From positions 96,303,247 to 96,367,246 of the forward strand of contig CM043954.1 of the NCBI GenBank assembly GCA_014529385.2: a stretch of 64,000 nucleotides of DNA. Reading direction: 5' to 3'. Source of the stretch: Adiantum capillus-veneris. Its lineage: Eukaryota; Streptophyta; Polypodiopsida; Polypodiales; Pteridaceae. Positions 36,640 to 47,558 of the stretch are shown here, piece by piece. Position numbers and translations under genes: made by a program. Position 1 is the stretch's first letter. Each line of letters begins with the position of its first letter. The notes under the pieces are model-generated. The model worked only from the letters and a program-made list of their open reading frames with translations, did not search any database and had not been told where the DNA came from.

Positions 36640-37379
36640 CCACTAATGCACACCCAAAAAGAGTTTCTTGAGGAGTTTACATGATGCTTACAGGATTACT
36701 AGGCTGCACAAAAAAGGGAACAAAGAGAGAAGTAAAGGCACACTCCCATCACTAAAAGCCTGGAAAGATTTCCTACTTGATGAGAAGAAGAAAAGGAAAA
36801 TTCTTTGTGCTATGTCAAAGTGCTGACAAGAGCAGACATAAGGATTGACAAAAAAACTCCAAGGAGAGATATTTGATCAACTACTCCAGCAACCAGTGTT
36901 CTGTAACCTGTAGAATTCAGCATATTGTATAAAGAGAGTAGTGTTTTCAAACATTTGGAGCATCTTGTCAGAAGTCAAGGTCCCACACTCAGCTACATAA
37001 ATACTTTTTAAGAGGGCAACAATGATGACCTGCATGAACTCTAGGCATGAAGCGGATGCAAGGCCCTTCACCAATAGAGCACTTGCAAAGTCACTAGGTA
37101 TACATAGAAGAAACATCAATTTTGGAAATGCATGACTACACTTTGAGGATGAGAACAATCCTTTTCCAATTATAGCATGTCAATGATAGGCTCATCGTTC
37201 TACATGAATCATAGAGGACATTAAGGATCTTGTGTTTGGTTTTTGGACAGCAGAGACCCAAGTCTCTCCAAACAAGAAAGACATATGCTAGAGGCATGTC
37301 GGTAGAAAGGATGTTGTTCAACATCCATTGCATTTGCTAGACCAACCTCAGGTATTGTAACCATGCAATAAATCTTTGC
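36640..37379 (-). pseudogene. possible weak PPR remnant
   Basis: The minus-strand frame 36877-37158 holds KSIYVAECGTLTSDKMLQMF, which resembles a PPR S motif (xMYxxCGxLxxAxxxF). FYRLQNTGCWSS follows. No second motif is convincing and the rest of the stretch has no gene. It could equally be chance similarity. Confidence 0.3.
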
Positions 37380-37996
37380 TTTCCTACAAAGTAAGGATAG
37401 GCACTAGGTAAAATGCTGTCAACCCCACTTCAAAGACACTTTGAATCAAAAGGATAAGTGCTTTCAACCATTTTATGGGGCGATTTTTTGTATAAGCTGC
37501 TAGAAGCCTGTAAACTACACTTGAAAACCACCTTCAAGTAATTTTTTGACTGTTGTTAATCACTTTTTGGGGGTTGGATTTTAAAAATCTTCTACAGGTG
37601 CTTCCAAACACTTTGAAGTGCCTTCAAGATCCTACAAATGGTTTGAATCACTCTTAGGTGATCTTGACCACTGTCAGACTGTCACAACCACTGATTACTT
37701 GTTGGAAAATCACTTGATAGTGGTTTTAGCGACCTCAAATACCACCTCAAAGAATTTTGGTGGTGCTGGAATCACTTTAAAGGACACTCTTTTAGGTGAC
37801 TCAAAATTAGTCAAGTGCTCATAGCTCCTTCTAACTACCACTTTAAAGTAGTTTGATGACGACTTTCAACCACCTTCAAGTGGAACTTGGAATTCTACAA
37901 AGTGCTTATAAGGTTCTCACCATTTTCAAGTAGTTTGATGATCGCTTTCAACCATCTTCAAGTGGTTGGAAATTTGCAAAGTGCTTATATAGGTTC
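37380..37996 (+). repeat. diverged repeat array, left part (CAAGTGGTTGG family)
   Basis: Units of about 75-100 bases contain TTTCAAGTAGTTTGATGA, CGCTTTCAACC, TTCAAGTGGTTGGAA, TTTGCAAAGTGCTTATA and TAGGTTCTCACC. The array is cut by the Gypsy element at 37997 and resumes at 46822. It resumes again at 52911 after the Copia element. I interpret it as a subterminal repeat region of a DNA transposon. Confidence 0.8.
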
Positions 37997-39617
37997 TGTA
38001 ATGGAATTGGCCTATTTAACTTGAGAGTAGCGGAAATTAATGAGAGCACTTTTGAGAAATGACTTTGTGAGCATAGAGGGTGAACATAATTGAAGATATC
38101 AACATAATCATAGCAATTAGTTGAACAATAATTTTGCAAGAGAGAGAATTTAGAGAACATGACAACAATTGAGGACCGGATTTATGTGGAGACGGTCCCC
38201 CCTCCAATAGGCATTTGTATTATGATTTATCCCATTGAGAGAGACTTGTTACAATACAATCTTTGTGTTCCTTGTGACCTAAGTGATGCAATGAAGATGG
38301 AAAGCTTCATGCATCACAAACATAACATAAACTTGAAGAAAGCTTTAACTATCCCAAGCCTCAGTCCCAAGACCTCAAACACCTTCGAAGGTGGAGAGAG
38401 CTAGCAGGGAATGAGGGTACGAAAGAGGAAGAAGAAACATTTCATAGGAGAAAGGATTAGTTCCTTACTTATCATAACTCTTGTTGCTAGCATACATAAT
38501 AGAATAGTAATGAAGAAGAAAGAGATGGCAAGCTTAAGCATTGAAGCATGGCTCTTGGTTGGATTTGCACTCCATAGGCAAGAGTGTTGGTGTAGGCTCT
38601 CAACCTCTACTTGCTTGGAGAAGGAGAGGGAGCTCTTGCACTTTGTATAGTACACAATGAGAGTGTTTGTGAGTGTGTGGGGGTCAGTATATCCCCTAAG
38701 CAACCCCCTAGCTTGCTTGGGTCGACCCCCCCTTGTAGCTCATGCTTGAAGCTCATTGGACCCCTCCAGGTCTAGCCAATCACAAGCAGGAGGCATTACG
38801 AGCAACAAGGGTAGCCTTGGGACAAGTGTCCCCCTTTCCCCTTTGAGAGAGAGGGCTTGATAAATGAAAAATAAATAAATTAAATCTCCTAAATTATCAT
38901 TGGACCCCTTGGGTGGCCAACCAATAGGCTTCAGGCACACCATGAGGGCAACATGAGGAGGAACTTGACAAGTGTCCCTTTTTCTTTCTTTGTACCATGC
39001 ATGCCTTGTGTGAGTGTTCTCTCTCATCCCCCCTCATGTAGGGCTCGCCCCCTCCTTGTAGGGATTGAATATTTGACTTTTTGACACCTCAAGCCCCTCA
39101 TGCATAGGCCCAGGTCCCACCACAAGCTTTGCCCTTAAGCACTTTAAGCTTGGTCTAGGTTCTCACCTCAAGTGCAACCCTAGCATCTCAAGCATGTCAA
39201 GCCCTCAAGCATCTCAATCATCAAGCAACTCAAGCATATCAAGCACCTCAATCATCAAGCACCTCAAGCACGTTAGTCATAAGCATGACACGCAGGACAA
39301 GAACCTCGAGCTGGGTTGGGTTCTCGCGCCTCAAGGTCAGCCCTAGCTTACCTAAGGTCAAAGGAATTTTACACACATTATTGGAGGTCTTCAATGAAGC
39401 TAACCCTAAGGTCTTATGCTCCATTGGTTAGCCTTGCTCTTTGATAGACCATCTCTCATTTGGGCCCCTTTACCATTGGCCCCGTGTTGAGATAGATCTA
39501 TAAGCACATGTCTATATTTTAACCCTTGTTCCCATTTATTCTTTCACATTAAGTGATCAATTTAATATGAGAAAATCATTTGGGTTGGTTAGATATTAGA
39601 TATTAGATTTTATGACA
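37997..39617 (-). repeat. Gypsy copy 2, 3' LTR
   Basis: 1621 bp from TGTAATGG to TATGACA. It holds two copies of the GATATTA heptamer near its right end, against 14 in the other LTR of this element. It also contains recurrent AAGCACCTCAA and CATCAAGC words near 39200-39290. Confidence 0.9.
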
Positions 39618-39977
39618 TTACGTCTCTCTTGAAATCATAGTTGTCCTCGACTATGAGGTAGAAGAGATAAAACCTTAGTCATTAGTCAATTTTACTTAGC
39701 GGGTAGAGGATCCCTTTTTACCCTATAACATCTTTCCAAGATGGATGACTAATCCATTTGGTGCTTGGGAGACATAGCTACCGCAAGCATGTCTGCTCTT
39801 TAGTCCATTTCATTCTCCCAAAGTAGAGTGACAAATTCTACTTGGTGTTTGAGAGACGTCGTCATCACAAACATGATTCTAAGCATGCATACTATTTAAA
39901 TTTGTGCACAATTAAAAAGTGGACCAGTCTGACACAAAAACATGAGTCATTTAAAAGAAATTTGTACATTTTCTTAC

Positions 39978-42900
39978 TCATGTAGCATTGTAAGCATTGA
40001 CAAGGTTCATACTATCCTTAAGCTGTGTTCCTTGCATCCATCTAGCATCTTCAAAAGGATATTTTTTTAACTTAATAAGATACCATCGGATAATTTTACC
40101 ATGTCATAGTACCTTGTCTTCATGCCGAAGGATAGCTTCGGGTTGTAGCACCTCTTCTTGGTCTTCAACTTCGGGAGGGTCTTCAATAATTGGTTCAATT
40201 GGTGGATCTTCTTTGTAGGGCTTCAGTAGGCTTACATGAAAGTCATTGTGTATGAGCCAATGGTTGGGAAACTTGAGTTGATAAGCCGTCTCATTGATGG
40301 ACTTCAAGATTTGGAAAGGACCATAGTATCTTTTTGCTAGTTTAGCATAATACTTTTGATGGCCCGTAGGATTTTTGCCCGTCATTTGCCTTAATCGAGC
40401 CTTAGGAAACTTGAGTAATACCCAATCATTTTCTTTGAACATTAAGGCTCTTCTGTGCTTATCAGCAGCAACTTTTTGCCTTTGTTGAGAGATGGATATA
40501 GCCTTCTTAATCTTTTGAAAAGATTCTTGTAGAACACGGCTATACTCATCGGCAGCGAAGATCTTCCCATGTACTTTGAGTAGCAAGGGACTTTTAGGTC
40601 TCCCCTCAATGATCTCAAAAGGTGATTTTCCCGTAGAAGTATGTACATTATTATTGTAGACATACTCTACAAGAGGTAAGTACTTTTCCCATTGTGAGCG
40701 TTGATCTACTTCGGTAACATAAGTCTTGAGTAGATCGACTATCGTAAGATTGGCTATCTCACTTTGGCCGTCCGTTTGTGGGTGATAGGCCGAAGAGAAA
40801 TTCAATCTTGTTCCTAGATTTTCAAAGAGACCTTTCCAAAAATTACTGGTCATTCTAGGATCTCTATCTGACACAATGGATGTGGGTAATCCATGGTGCT
40901 TGAAAATCTGAAATATGAAGAGAGTTGCCATTTGATGTGTCTTAATAGTCTTTTTGACAGGAATAAAATGTGCTTGCTTGCTACACCTGTCGATTATTGT
41001 CCATATTCCTGTATTCCCATGGATAGACTTGGGTAATCCAAAGATGAAATCCATGGATATACTCTCCCACGATGAATTTGGGATAGGCAATGGCTGGAGT
41101 AATCTAGGTTGCTTCCCTCTATCATACTTGGTCTTTTGGCATACTACACATTTTGAAACATAATCTTGTATGTCCACTTTCATGGTAAGCCGATAGAAGT
41201 ACGTCTCTACTCCTTGGAGAGTAGGTTGAATACCTCTATGCCCCGCATATGGAGGAGCATGGGATTCATACATAACTTTCTCATGAAGGGAATGGGTAAC
41301 ACATAGCCTATTGCTGTGGAGATGATAACCATCCTGCAAGGTGAATGGTTCCTCTTTCTTCCCCAAAGCAAGGGATGACATTATGTCTCTAAAGTCAGGG
41401 TCAGAAGCAGACTCATCTATCATAGAGGATAGATCATTGTGAGTAGCTATAGACACCGCATTAACTTTTGGTCGTCGTCAAAGTGCATCGGCCACTTTAT
41501 TGTGCTTACCAGCTATGTGAGCAATATGGAAATTAAATTGCAAAAGAAAATTTGCCCACCTCATTTGTTTGTCGGAAAGCTTGGTTTGTGTCATGAAATA
41601 CTTGAGACTTTGGTGGTTGGTTCGTAGGATAAATGGAGTCCCCAATAGGTAGTGCTTCCATTTGTCTAGGGCATGTAGAACAACTAAAAGCTCTTTCTCA
41701 TAAATTCCCAAGACTCGTTCATCAGTATTGAGCCTTCGGCTCTCATATGCTATGGTATGCCCTTCTTGAAGCAAAACTACTCCGAGGCAATCACCACAAG
41801 CATCACATTGGACCTCAAATGGCTTTGAGAGATCCGGAAGCACGAGGGCTGGTTGGGAAGTAAGCTTCTCTTTGAGCTTATCAAAAGAATTTTTCTCCTT
41901 AGCAGTCCATACATACTTAACGCTCTTCTTAGTTAAGTCGTGTAGTGGTCCTGCTACTTGAGAGAATTTTGCTATGAAGCGCATATAGTATGCGCACATA
42001 CCAATAAAGCTTCTTAGCTCATGTAGATTTCTTGGGTTAGGCCATGATTTTATTACCTCTAACTTTGATGGATCCATGCGGATATCATCGTGAGAGATAA
42101 TATGACCTAGGTATTGAATCTCTTGAAGGAAGAATTCGCTTTTCTTTTGGTTGAGAAAAAGCTTGTTCTCCCTCAATGCTTGAAAAATCAGGAGATGTTG
42201 CTTATGTTCCTCCAAAGACTTGGAGTAGATGATGATATCATCAAAGAACACTCCAGTGAATTTGCGATAAGGTCTAAAATTTTTCTCCATAATACAATTG
42301 AACGTAGCTGGTGCATTAGTCAAGCCAAAAGGCATGACTAGATATTCATAAAGACCAAATGTTGTCCGAAACGCGGTCTTTAGGATATCTTCATCCACTA
42401 TCCTTATTTGATGATAGCCACTTTTAAGGTCAATCCTACTGAAGTAGGTAGAGCCTTGTAGCTTATCAAATAGATCTTCTACCCGAGGCATGGGAAATTT
42501 GTTTTTGATAGTGATATGGTTTAGTGCTCGATAGTCCACACACATATGATATTTACCATCTTTCTTTTGCACTAAAAGGACTGGAGAACAAAAGGGAGAG
42601 GAACTAGGCCTCACCATCCCTTTGTCTACCAATTCCTGTACTTGCCTCATGATCTCCTCTTGTTGAGCTTGTGAGACTCGATAAGGAGGTTTGTTAGGCA
42701 GTGAGCTACCTGGAAGGAGCTCAATGCGATGGTCATCATCCCCTCGTGTTGGAGGTAAGTCCATAGGGATATCATCGATGAACACATCTTGGAATCCTTT
42801 TTGAAAATTAGACAAGTCTAACTCTTCTTGATTCCTACCATTTACATTTGATGAAGCATTAGTATCTTTTAGAGACTCTTTGACAAAAATCATGTATGCA

Positions 42901-44750
42901 AAAACTGAGCTCTTCATTGACTTATCAAAAGCAAGAGGATTTACAAGTGGAATAGTGCGTCCACGCTCACTAGCATCTATATACATGTTCTTTCCCCTGT
43001 AGGTGAAGTGGATTCTCCTTTCAGGGAACTTCATGTTGGCAGCCATGCGATCAAACCATGGAGCCCCTAGGATAGCATCCTCATGTTGGAGAGGAGAGAT
43101 GAATAAGTCTTCTTTGTCGACATAGCTTTGGACATGAAGGCTCAACTTCCCAATCAAGGGAGTAATGGAGGCTTGCTATCCGTTGAAAGCTGTGTCAACC
43201 ATTACCATATCTCCCATCTCAAAAGCTTGAATGCCCAACTTGGTGACCAACTCCATTGATACGAAGTTGTGAGTAGAGCCAGGGTCAAACAAGATGAAGA
43301 CATCATGCTCTCTTACCTTTCCCCAAGCATAGGAAAGTGATGATCCTTTGCAATGAGCATCCTCTTTTGGAGCTTTGATGGTGGAAGCCCTAGGAGTCTC
43401 ATTGCAAGTATTCTTCTTGGGGCAAGAACGATAGCCATGTCCTTGCTCCCCACACTTGAAACACTTATGGTCCTTGCGAAAAGCTTCAAGCTCTTCAGGA
43501 GAGAGTTTGTTTTTACCTTTGTAAACTCCCTTCTCCTTGGACCGATTGTTGTTGTTGTTGGAAGTGACTTGGGAAGAATTTTAAACATTGGTTTTCCCCT
43601 TTGCATCATTTTTGTCTTTGTTTTCCATGGGCTTGGCATTACGTCTAGCCCCTTGATGGAAATTGATGCATGAAGCAACCATGGTGTGATGGATTACTTC
43701 GCTAATAGTACCAGGCCATTGAGAGTTGATGTATTTAGCCATATCTTCAGGTAATCTTGCACAAAATTGCTGCCTTTTCTCGACAAAGTCTATCTTTTGA
43801 AAGACAGTAGCCTTGAGATGTAAATCCCAAAACTTGTCTACAAACTTGTGGATAGATTCATGAGAGAGAAGCTTCAAGCTACGCCATTTGGTAAGCACTT
43901 TGTCCTTTGCATCGATTGCAAGGAATTGCTTCATGATGGAAACTCGTAGAGTTTTCCATGTCTTTGGGGCTTCACCATTGCCACGAAGGCTAGCCCACCA
44001 TTGACGAGTTGATTTTTGGAAGTGCATAGCTACATGGCATAGCTTGTAGGACTCCGTGAAGCCCTCGTCTCCAAAGGCCGCATCAAATTGCTGGATGAAG
44101 GCCAACACTTTGTCGGGGGTAGCACCAAAGGTGCCATCATAGGTGAGAAAAGAGATACTCTTTCCTTCCTCCTTGAACTTCTTTAGCTTTTGTGACCTTC
44201 GCCATGCAGGAAATGATTTGTGATGTCCTCTCCTCTTGTATTCTCTAGGAGAATAGCCATAGCTTTCGATGGAAGACGAGGAAGGTGAAGAAGAAGGAGA
44301 AGAGGGTGACCTCTTCCTAACCCTTTTATTCCTTTGTTTCCTCTCTTCCCTTTCGGAGTGACGAGGAGAAGGACTATGTGTTGATATTTTCCTCTTGGGA
44401 GGAGTGGGCGATCGTCTAGACCACCGTCTTCTTGGAGCCACATCTTCAGAGGAACTTAAACTTTCATTGCTTTCTTGCTCTTTGGATTCCTCCTCTCGAA
44501 TGGGAGAGAGTCTTCTTTTGGGGGTCTCTTCAAGAGGCCTCCTAAGCTCTCTCTCCTCTTGATGAGGAAGGTAAATTCCATAAGCACGAAGTTGTTGAGT
44601 AACTTTGGCTTCCAAAGCAGGGTTGCCCATAGCTTGCTGCAACCTAGTGACGAGATAATTCACAAACATGGGAGCATCATCATTAGCACCTTCATTTGCA
44701 AAATCAAATCTATCAATGTTCATTCTACTCTCTTGATTATTGTCAGCCAT
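39978..44750 (-). pseudogene. Gypsy copy 2 gag-pol, single frame with four stop codons
   Basis: The frame runs 1,590 codons from ATG at 44750 (MADNNQESRMN) to TGA at 39978-39980. Domains in order: gag with Ser/Glu-rich linker; zinc knuckle CFKCGEQGHGYRSC; protease ILFDPGSTHNFVS; RT (YFSRIDLKSGYHQIRIVDED, MPFGLTNAPATF, FFDDIIIYSKS); RNase H (QCDACGDCLGVVLLQ); integrase HHCC and core (MDFIFGLP, VSDRDPR, DGQSEIAN); and a chromodomain-like tail (IIRWYLIKLKKYPFEDARW). Stops interrupt it at 43581-43583 (TAA), 43176-43178 (TAG), 41478-41480 (TGA) and 40104-40106 (TGA). No frameshift is needed. The stop at 41478 lies between RNase H and integrase, and that at 40104 inside the chromodomain. Confidence 0.9.
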
Positions 44751-45151
44751 GTTAACAAAATTTATGTATGTACTTACTGTATGCTTTGGCAATTCAAAAC
44801 CTTAGTTTCCACTCCTCTTAGCTTTTGAAAATTGGCTCTTAAGTATCTACACCCACGGCTTGAAGTGGTTAATTATAGAGAGTAGTGGAGTAGGTCTAAC
44901 ATAACAGAGTTGCCGAGGGCTAGCTCCTTTTGGACTTCTTATGGCTCAATAATGGTAAAGCCGTAGTCAAGTCTAAAAAGACTCCATTATTAAGTCCAAA
45001 TCTCTCGAGGTGTGCACCATATCCCACATAGTGGGCTCAACAAAACCGATAATAGATCCCAGTTCCACTTACTCTAATATAATTAACAACATCAACCATT
45101 TATAGGCTACTTAAGGACCTCTCTTCTTAAGCAAGAGAAGAGAAACCAAAT
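44751..45151 (-). other. Gypsy copy 2 leader between PBS and gag
   Basis: 400 bases of non-coding leader, similar in part to the leader of copy 1 (13423-13809). No other gene is seen. Confidence 0.5.
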
Positions 45152-45163
45152 GCTCTGATACCA
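45152..45163 (-). other. primer-binding site, initiator Met tRNA type
   Basis: In element sense TGGTATCAGAGC, complementary to the 3' end of plant initiator methionine tRNA. It sits one base inside the LTR that starts at 45165. Confidence 0.85.
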
Positions 45164-45164
45164 A

Positions 45165-46821
45165 TGTAATGTAATTGGCCTATTTAACTTGAGAGTAGCG
45201 GAAATTAATGAGAGTACTTTTGAGAAATGACTTTGTGAGCATAGCGGGTGAACATTATTGAAGATATCAACATAATCATAGAAATTAGTTGAACAATACT
45301 TTTGCAAGGGAGATAATTTAGAGAACAGGACAACAATTGAGGACCGGATTTATGTGGAGCCGGTCCCCCCTCCAATAGGCATTTGTATTATGATTTCTCC
45401 CATTAAGAGAGACTTGTTACAATACAATCTTTGTGTTCCTTGTGACCTAGGTGATGCAATGAAGATGGAAAGATTCATGCATCACAAACATAACATAAAC
45501 TTGAAGAAAGCTTTAACTATCCCAAGCCTCAGTCCCAAGAACTCAAAAACCTTCGAAGGTGGAGAGAGCTAGCAGGGAATGAGGGTAGGGAAGAGGAAGA
45601 AGAAACATTTCATAGGAGAAAGAATTAGTTCCTCACTTATCATAACTCTTGTTGCTAGCATACATAATAGTATAGTAATGAAGAAGAAAGAGATGGAAGC
45701 TTAAGCATTGAAGCATGGCTCTTGGTTGGATTTGTACTCCATAGCCAAGAGTGTTGGTGTAGGATCTCAACCTCTACTTGCTTGGAGAAGGAGAGGGAGA
45801 TTTTTCACTTTGCATAGCACAAAATGAGAGTGTTTGTGAGTGTGTGTGGGTGAGTATACCCCCTAAGAAACCACCTAGCTTGCTTGGGTCGACCCCCCCT
45901 TGTAGCTCATGCTTGAAGCTCATTGGACCCCTCCAGGCCTAGCCAATCACAAGCAGGAGGCATTACAAGCAACAAGGGTAGCCTTGGGACAAGTGTCCCC
46001 CTTTCCCCTTTGAGAGAGAGGGATTGATAAATGCAAAATCAATAAATAAATATCCTAAATTATTATTGGACCCCTTGGGTGGCCAACCAATAGGCTTCAG
46101 GCACACCATGAGGGCAACATGAGGTGTACCATGCATTCCTTGTGTGAGTGTGTGGTTGTTCTCTCTCATCCCCCCTCATGTAGGTCTCGCCCCCTCCTTG
46201 TAGGGATTGAATACTTTTTGACACCTCAAGCCCCTCATGCATAGGCCCAATTCCCACCACAAGCTTCGCCCTTAAGCACTTTAAGCTTGGGCTAGGTTCT
46301 CACCTCAAGTGCAACCCTAGCATGTCAAGCACCTCAACCATGTCAGTCATCAAGCACCTCAAGCATCTCAAGCACCTCAATCATCAAGCACCTAAGCACC
46401 TTAGTCATCAAGCATGACAAGCACCTTTAGCTGGGCCGGGTTCCCGCGCCTCAAGGTCAGCCCTAGCTTACTTAAGGTCAAAGGACTTTTACACACATTA
46501 TTGAAGGTCTTCAATGAAGCTAATCCTAAGGTCTTATGCTCCACTAGTTAGCTTTGCTCTTTGATAGACAATATCTCATTTGGGCCCCTTTACCATTGGC
46601 CCCGTGTTGAGATAGATCTATAAGCACATGTCTATATTTTAACCCTTGTTCCCGTTTATTCTCCCACATTAAGTGATCAATTTAATATGAGAAAATAATT
46701 TGGGTTGGTTAGATATTAGATATTAGATATTAGATATTAGATATTAGATATTAGATATTAGATATTAGATATTAGATATTAGATATTAGATATTAGATAT
46801 TAGATATTAGATTTTATGACA
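45165..46821 (-). repeat. Gypsy copy 2, 5' LTR
   Basis: 1657 bp from TGTAATG to TATGACA. Compared with the 3' LTR it has scattered substitutions, a deletion of roughly 40 bases near 46122 and an expanded heptamer repeat near its right end. Confidence 0.9.
46712..46809 (+). repeat. (GATATTA)14 heptamer array inside the LTR
   Basis: Fourteen perfect copies of the heptamer, 98 bases. The other LTR of the same element has two copies and the LTR at 14553-16120 has a single degenerate one. Confidence 0.95.
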
Positions 46822-47272
46822 TATTATCACCACTTCCAAGTAGTTTGATGACCGCTTTCAACCCTCTTCAGGTGGTTGGAAATTTGCAAAGTGCTTATAT
46901 ACATTCTCACCACTTCTAATTAGTTTGATGATTGCTTTCAACCCTCTTCAGGTGGCTGGAAATTGGAAAAGTGCTTATAGCTCCTTCTAACTACCATTGT
47001 CAAGTACTTTGATGACCACTTTTAACCGTCTTCAAGTGGAACTTGGAATTTTGCTAAGTGCTTATATAGATTCTCACCATTTTCAAGTAGTTTGATGATC
47101 GCTTTCAACCATCTTTAGGTAGTTGGAAATTTGTCAAGTGCTTATATAGGTCATCCCCACTTTCAAGAAGTACGCTTTAAACCCTCTTCAGGTGGTTGGA
47201 GATTTGCGAGGTACTTTGATGACCGCTTTAACCACTTTTAGGTGGCTGGGATTTTCCAAGTTCTTTAAGGTT
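46822..47272 (+). repeat. diverged repeat array, middle part
   Basis: Continuation of the 37380-37996 array with the same units: TAGTTTGATGACCGCTTTCA, TTCAGGTGGTTGGAAATTTG, CAAAGTGCTTATATA. It ends at the Copia target duplication. Confidence 0.85.
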
Positions 47273-47277
47273 CTTCT
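47273..47277. other. target-site duplication, left copy (CTTCT)
   Basis: CTTCT directly precedes the Copia LTR and is repeated at 52906-52910 directly after the opposite LTR. Five bases is the usual size for Copia integrases. Confidence 0.9.
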
Positions 47278-47469
47278 TGAAGGAGTACGAGCGGAAGTGC
47301 GATGCGAGAGAGACTGCGAGAAGAAGAGCACGACGATATGGTGAACTCGCTCTACTATAATGTGTAGAGCATAGTGAGTTCTTATTAGGTTTTTACAAAA
47401 GAATATGTGTACATACCTGGCGGCCCGCCCACTTACCTGGGCGACCACATTGGGTTTTATACCCCAACA
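47278..47469 (-). repeat. Copia copy 1, 3' LTR (192 bp)
   Basis: TG...CA ends. In element sense it starts TGTTGGGGTATAAAACCC, so a TATA-like box begins only nine bases into the LTR and U3 would be very short. The promoter reading is inference. Confidence 0.9.
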
Positions 47470-47558
47470 ACCTCCCACTTAAAGTCCAATGTGGTACTTT
47501 AAGTGTGAGAGAAGCTACTATTCAAGCTAATATACAAGAGATGTAGAGAAGTGATGTA

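Larger units (their letters stand above)
37997..46821 (-). mobile_element. Ty3/Gypsy chromovirus-like element with both LTRs (copy 2)
   Basis: An 8.8-kb element on the minus strand contains 5' LTR (45165-46821), PBS for initiator Met tRNA, gag-pol in one frame, purine-rich tract (AAGAGAGACG in element sense, just right of 39617) and 3' LTR (37997-39617). It sits inside a repeat array. The left flank ends TATATAGGTTC and the right flank resumes ATCACCACTTCC, matching uninterrupted units nearby (TATATAGGTTCTCACC). No perfect 5-bp target duplication is visible. By eye the two LTRs differ at about 4-5% over the first 260 bases, so the insertion is not recent. Confidence 0.9.

Noticed and set aside
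43313..43678. Minus-strand 121-codon ORF inside Gypsy copy 2
   Set aside because: It is in a different frame from the gag-pol protein, whose zinc knuckle and protease occupy the same bases.
46712..46809. Interstitial telomere repeat
   Set aside because: The unit is GATATTA, not the plant telomere TTTAGGG, and it lies inside an LTR.
37997..46821. Perfect target-site duplication for Gypsy copy 2
   Set aside because: The flanking five bases are GGTTC and TATTA, which do not match. The insertion is supported by array continuity instead.
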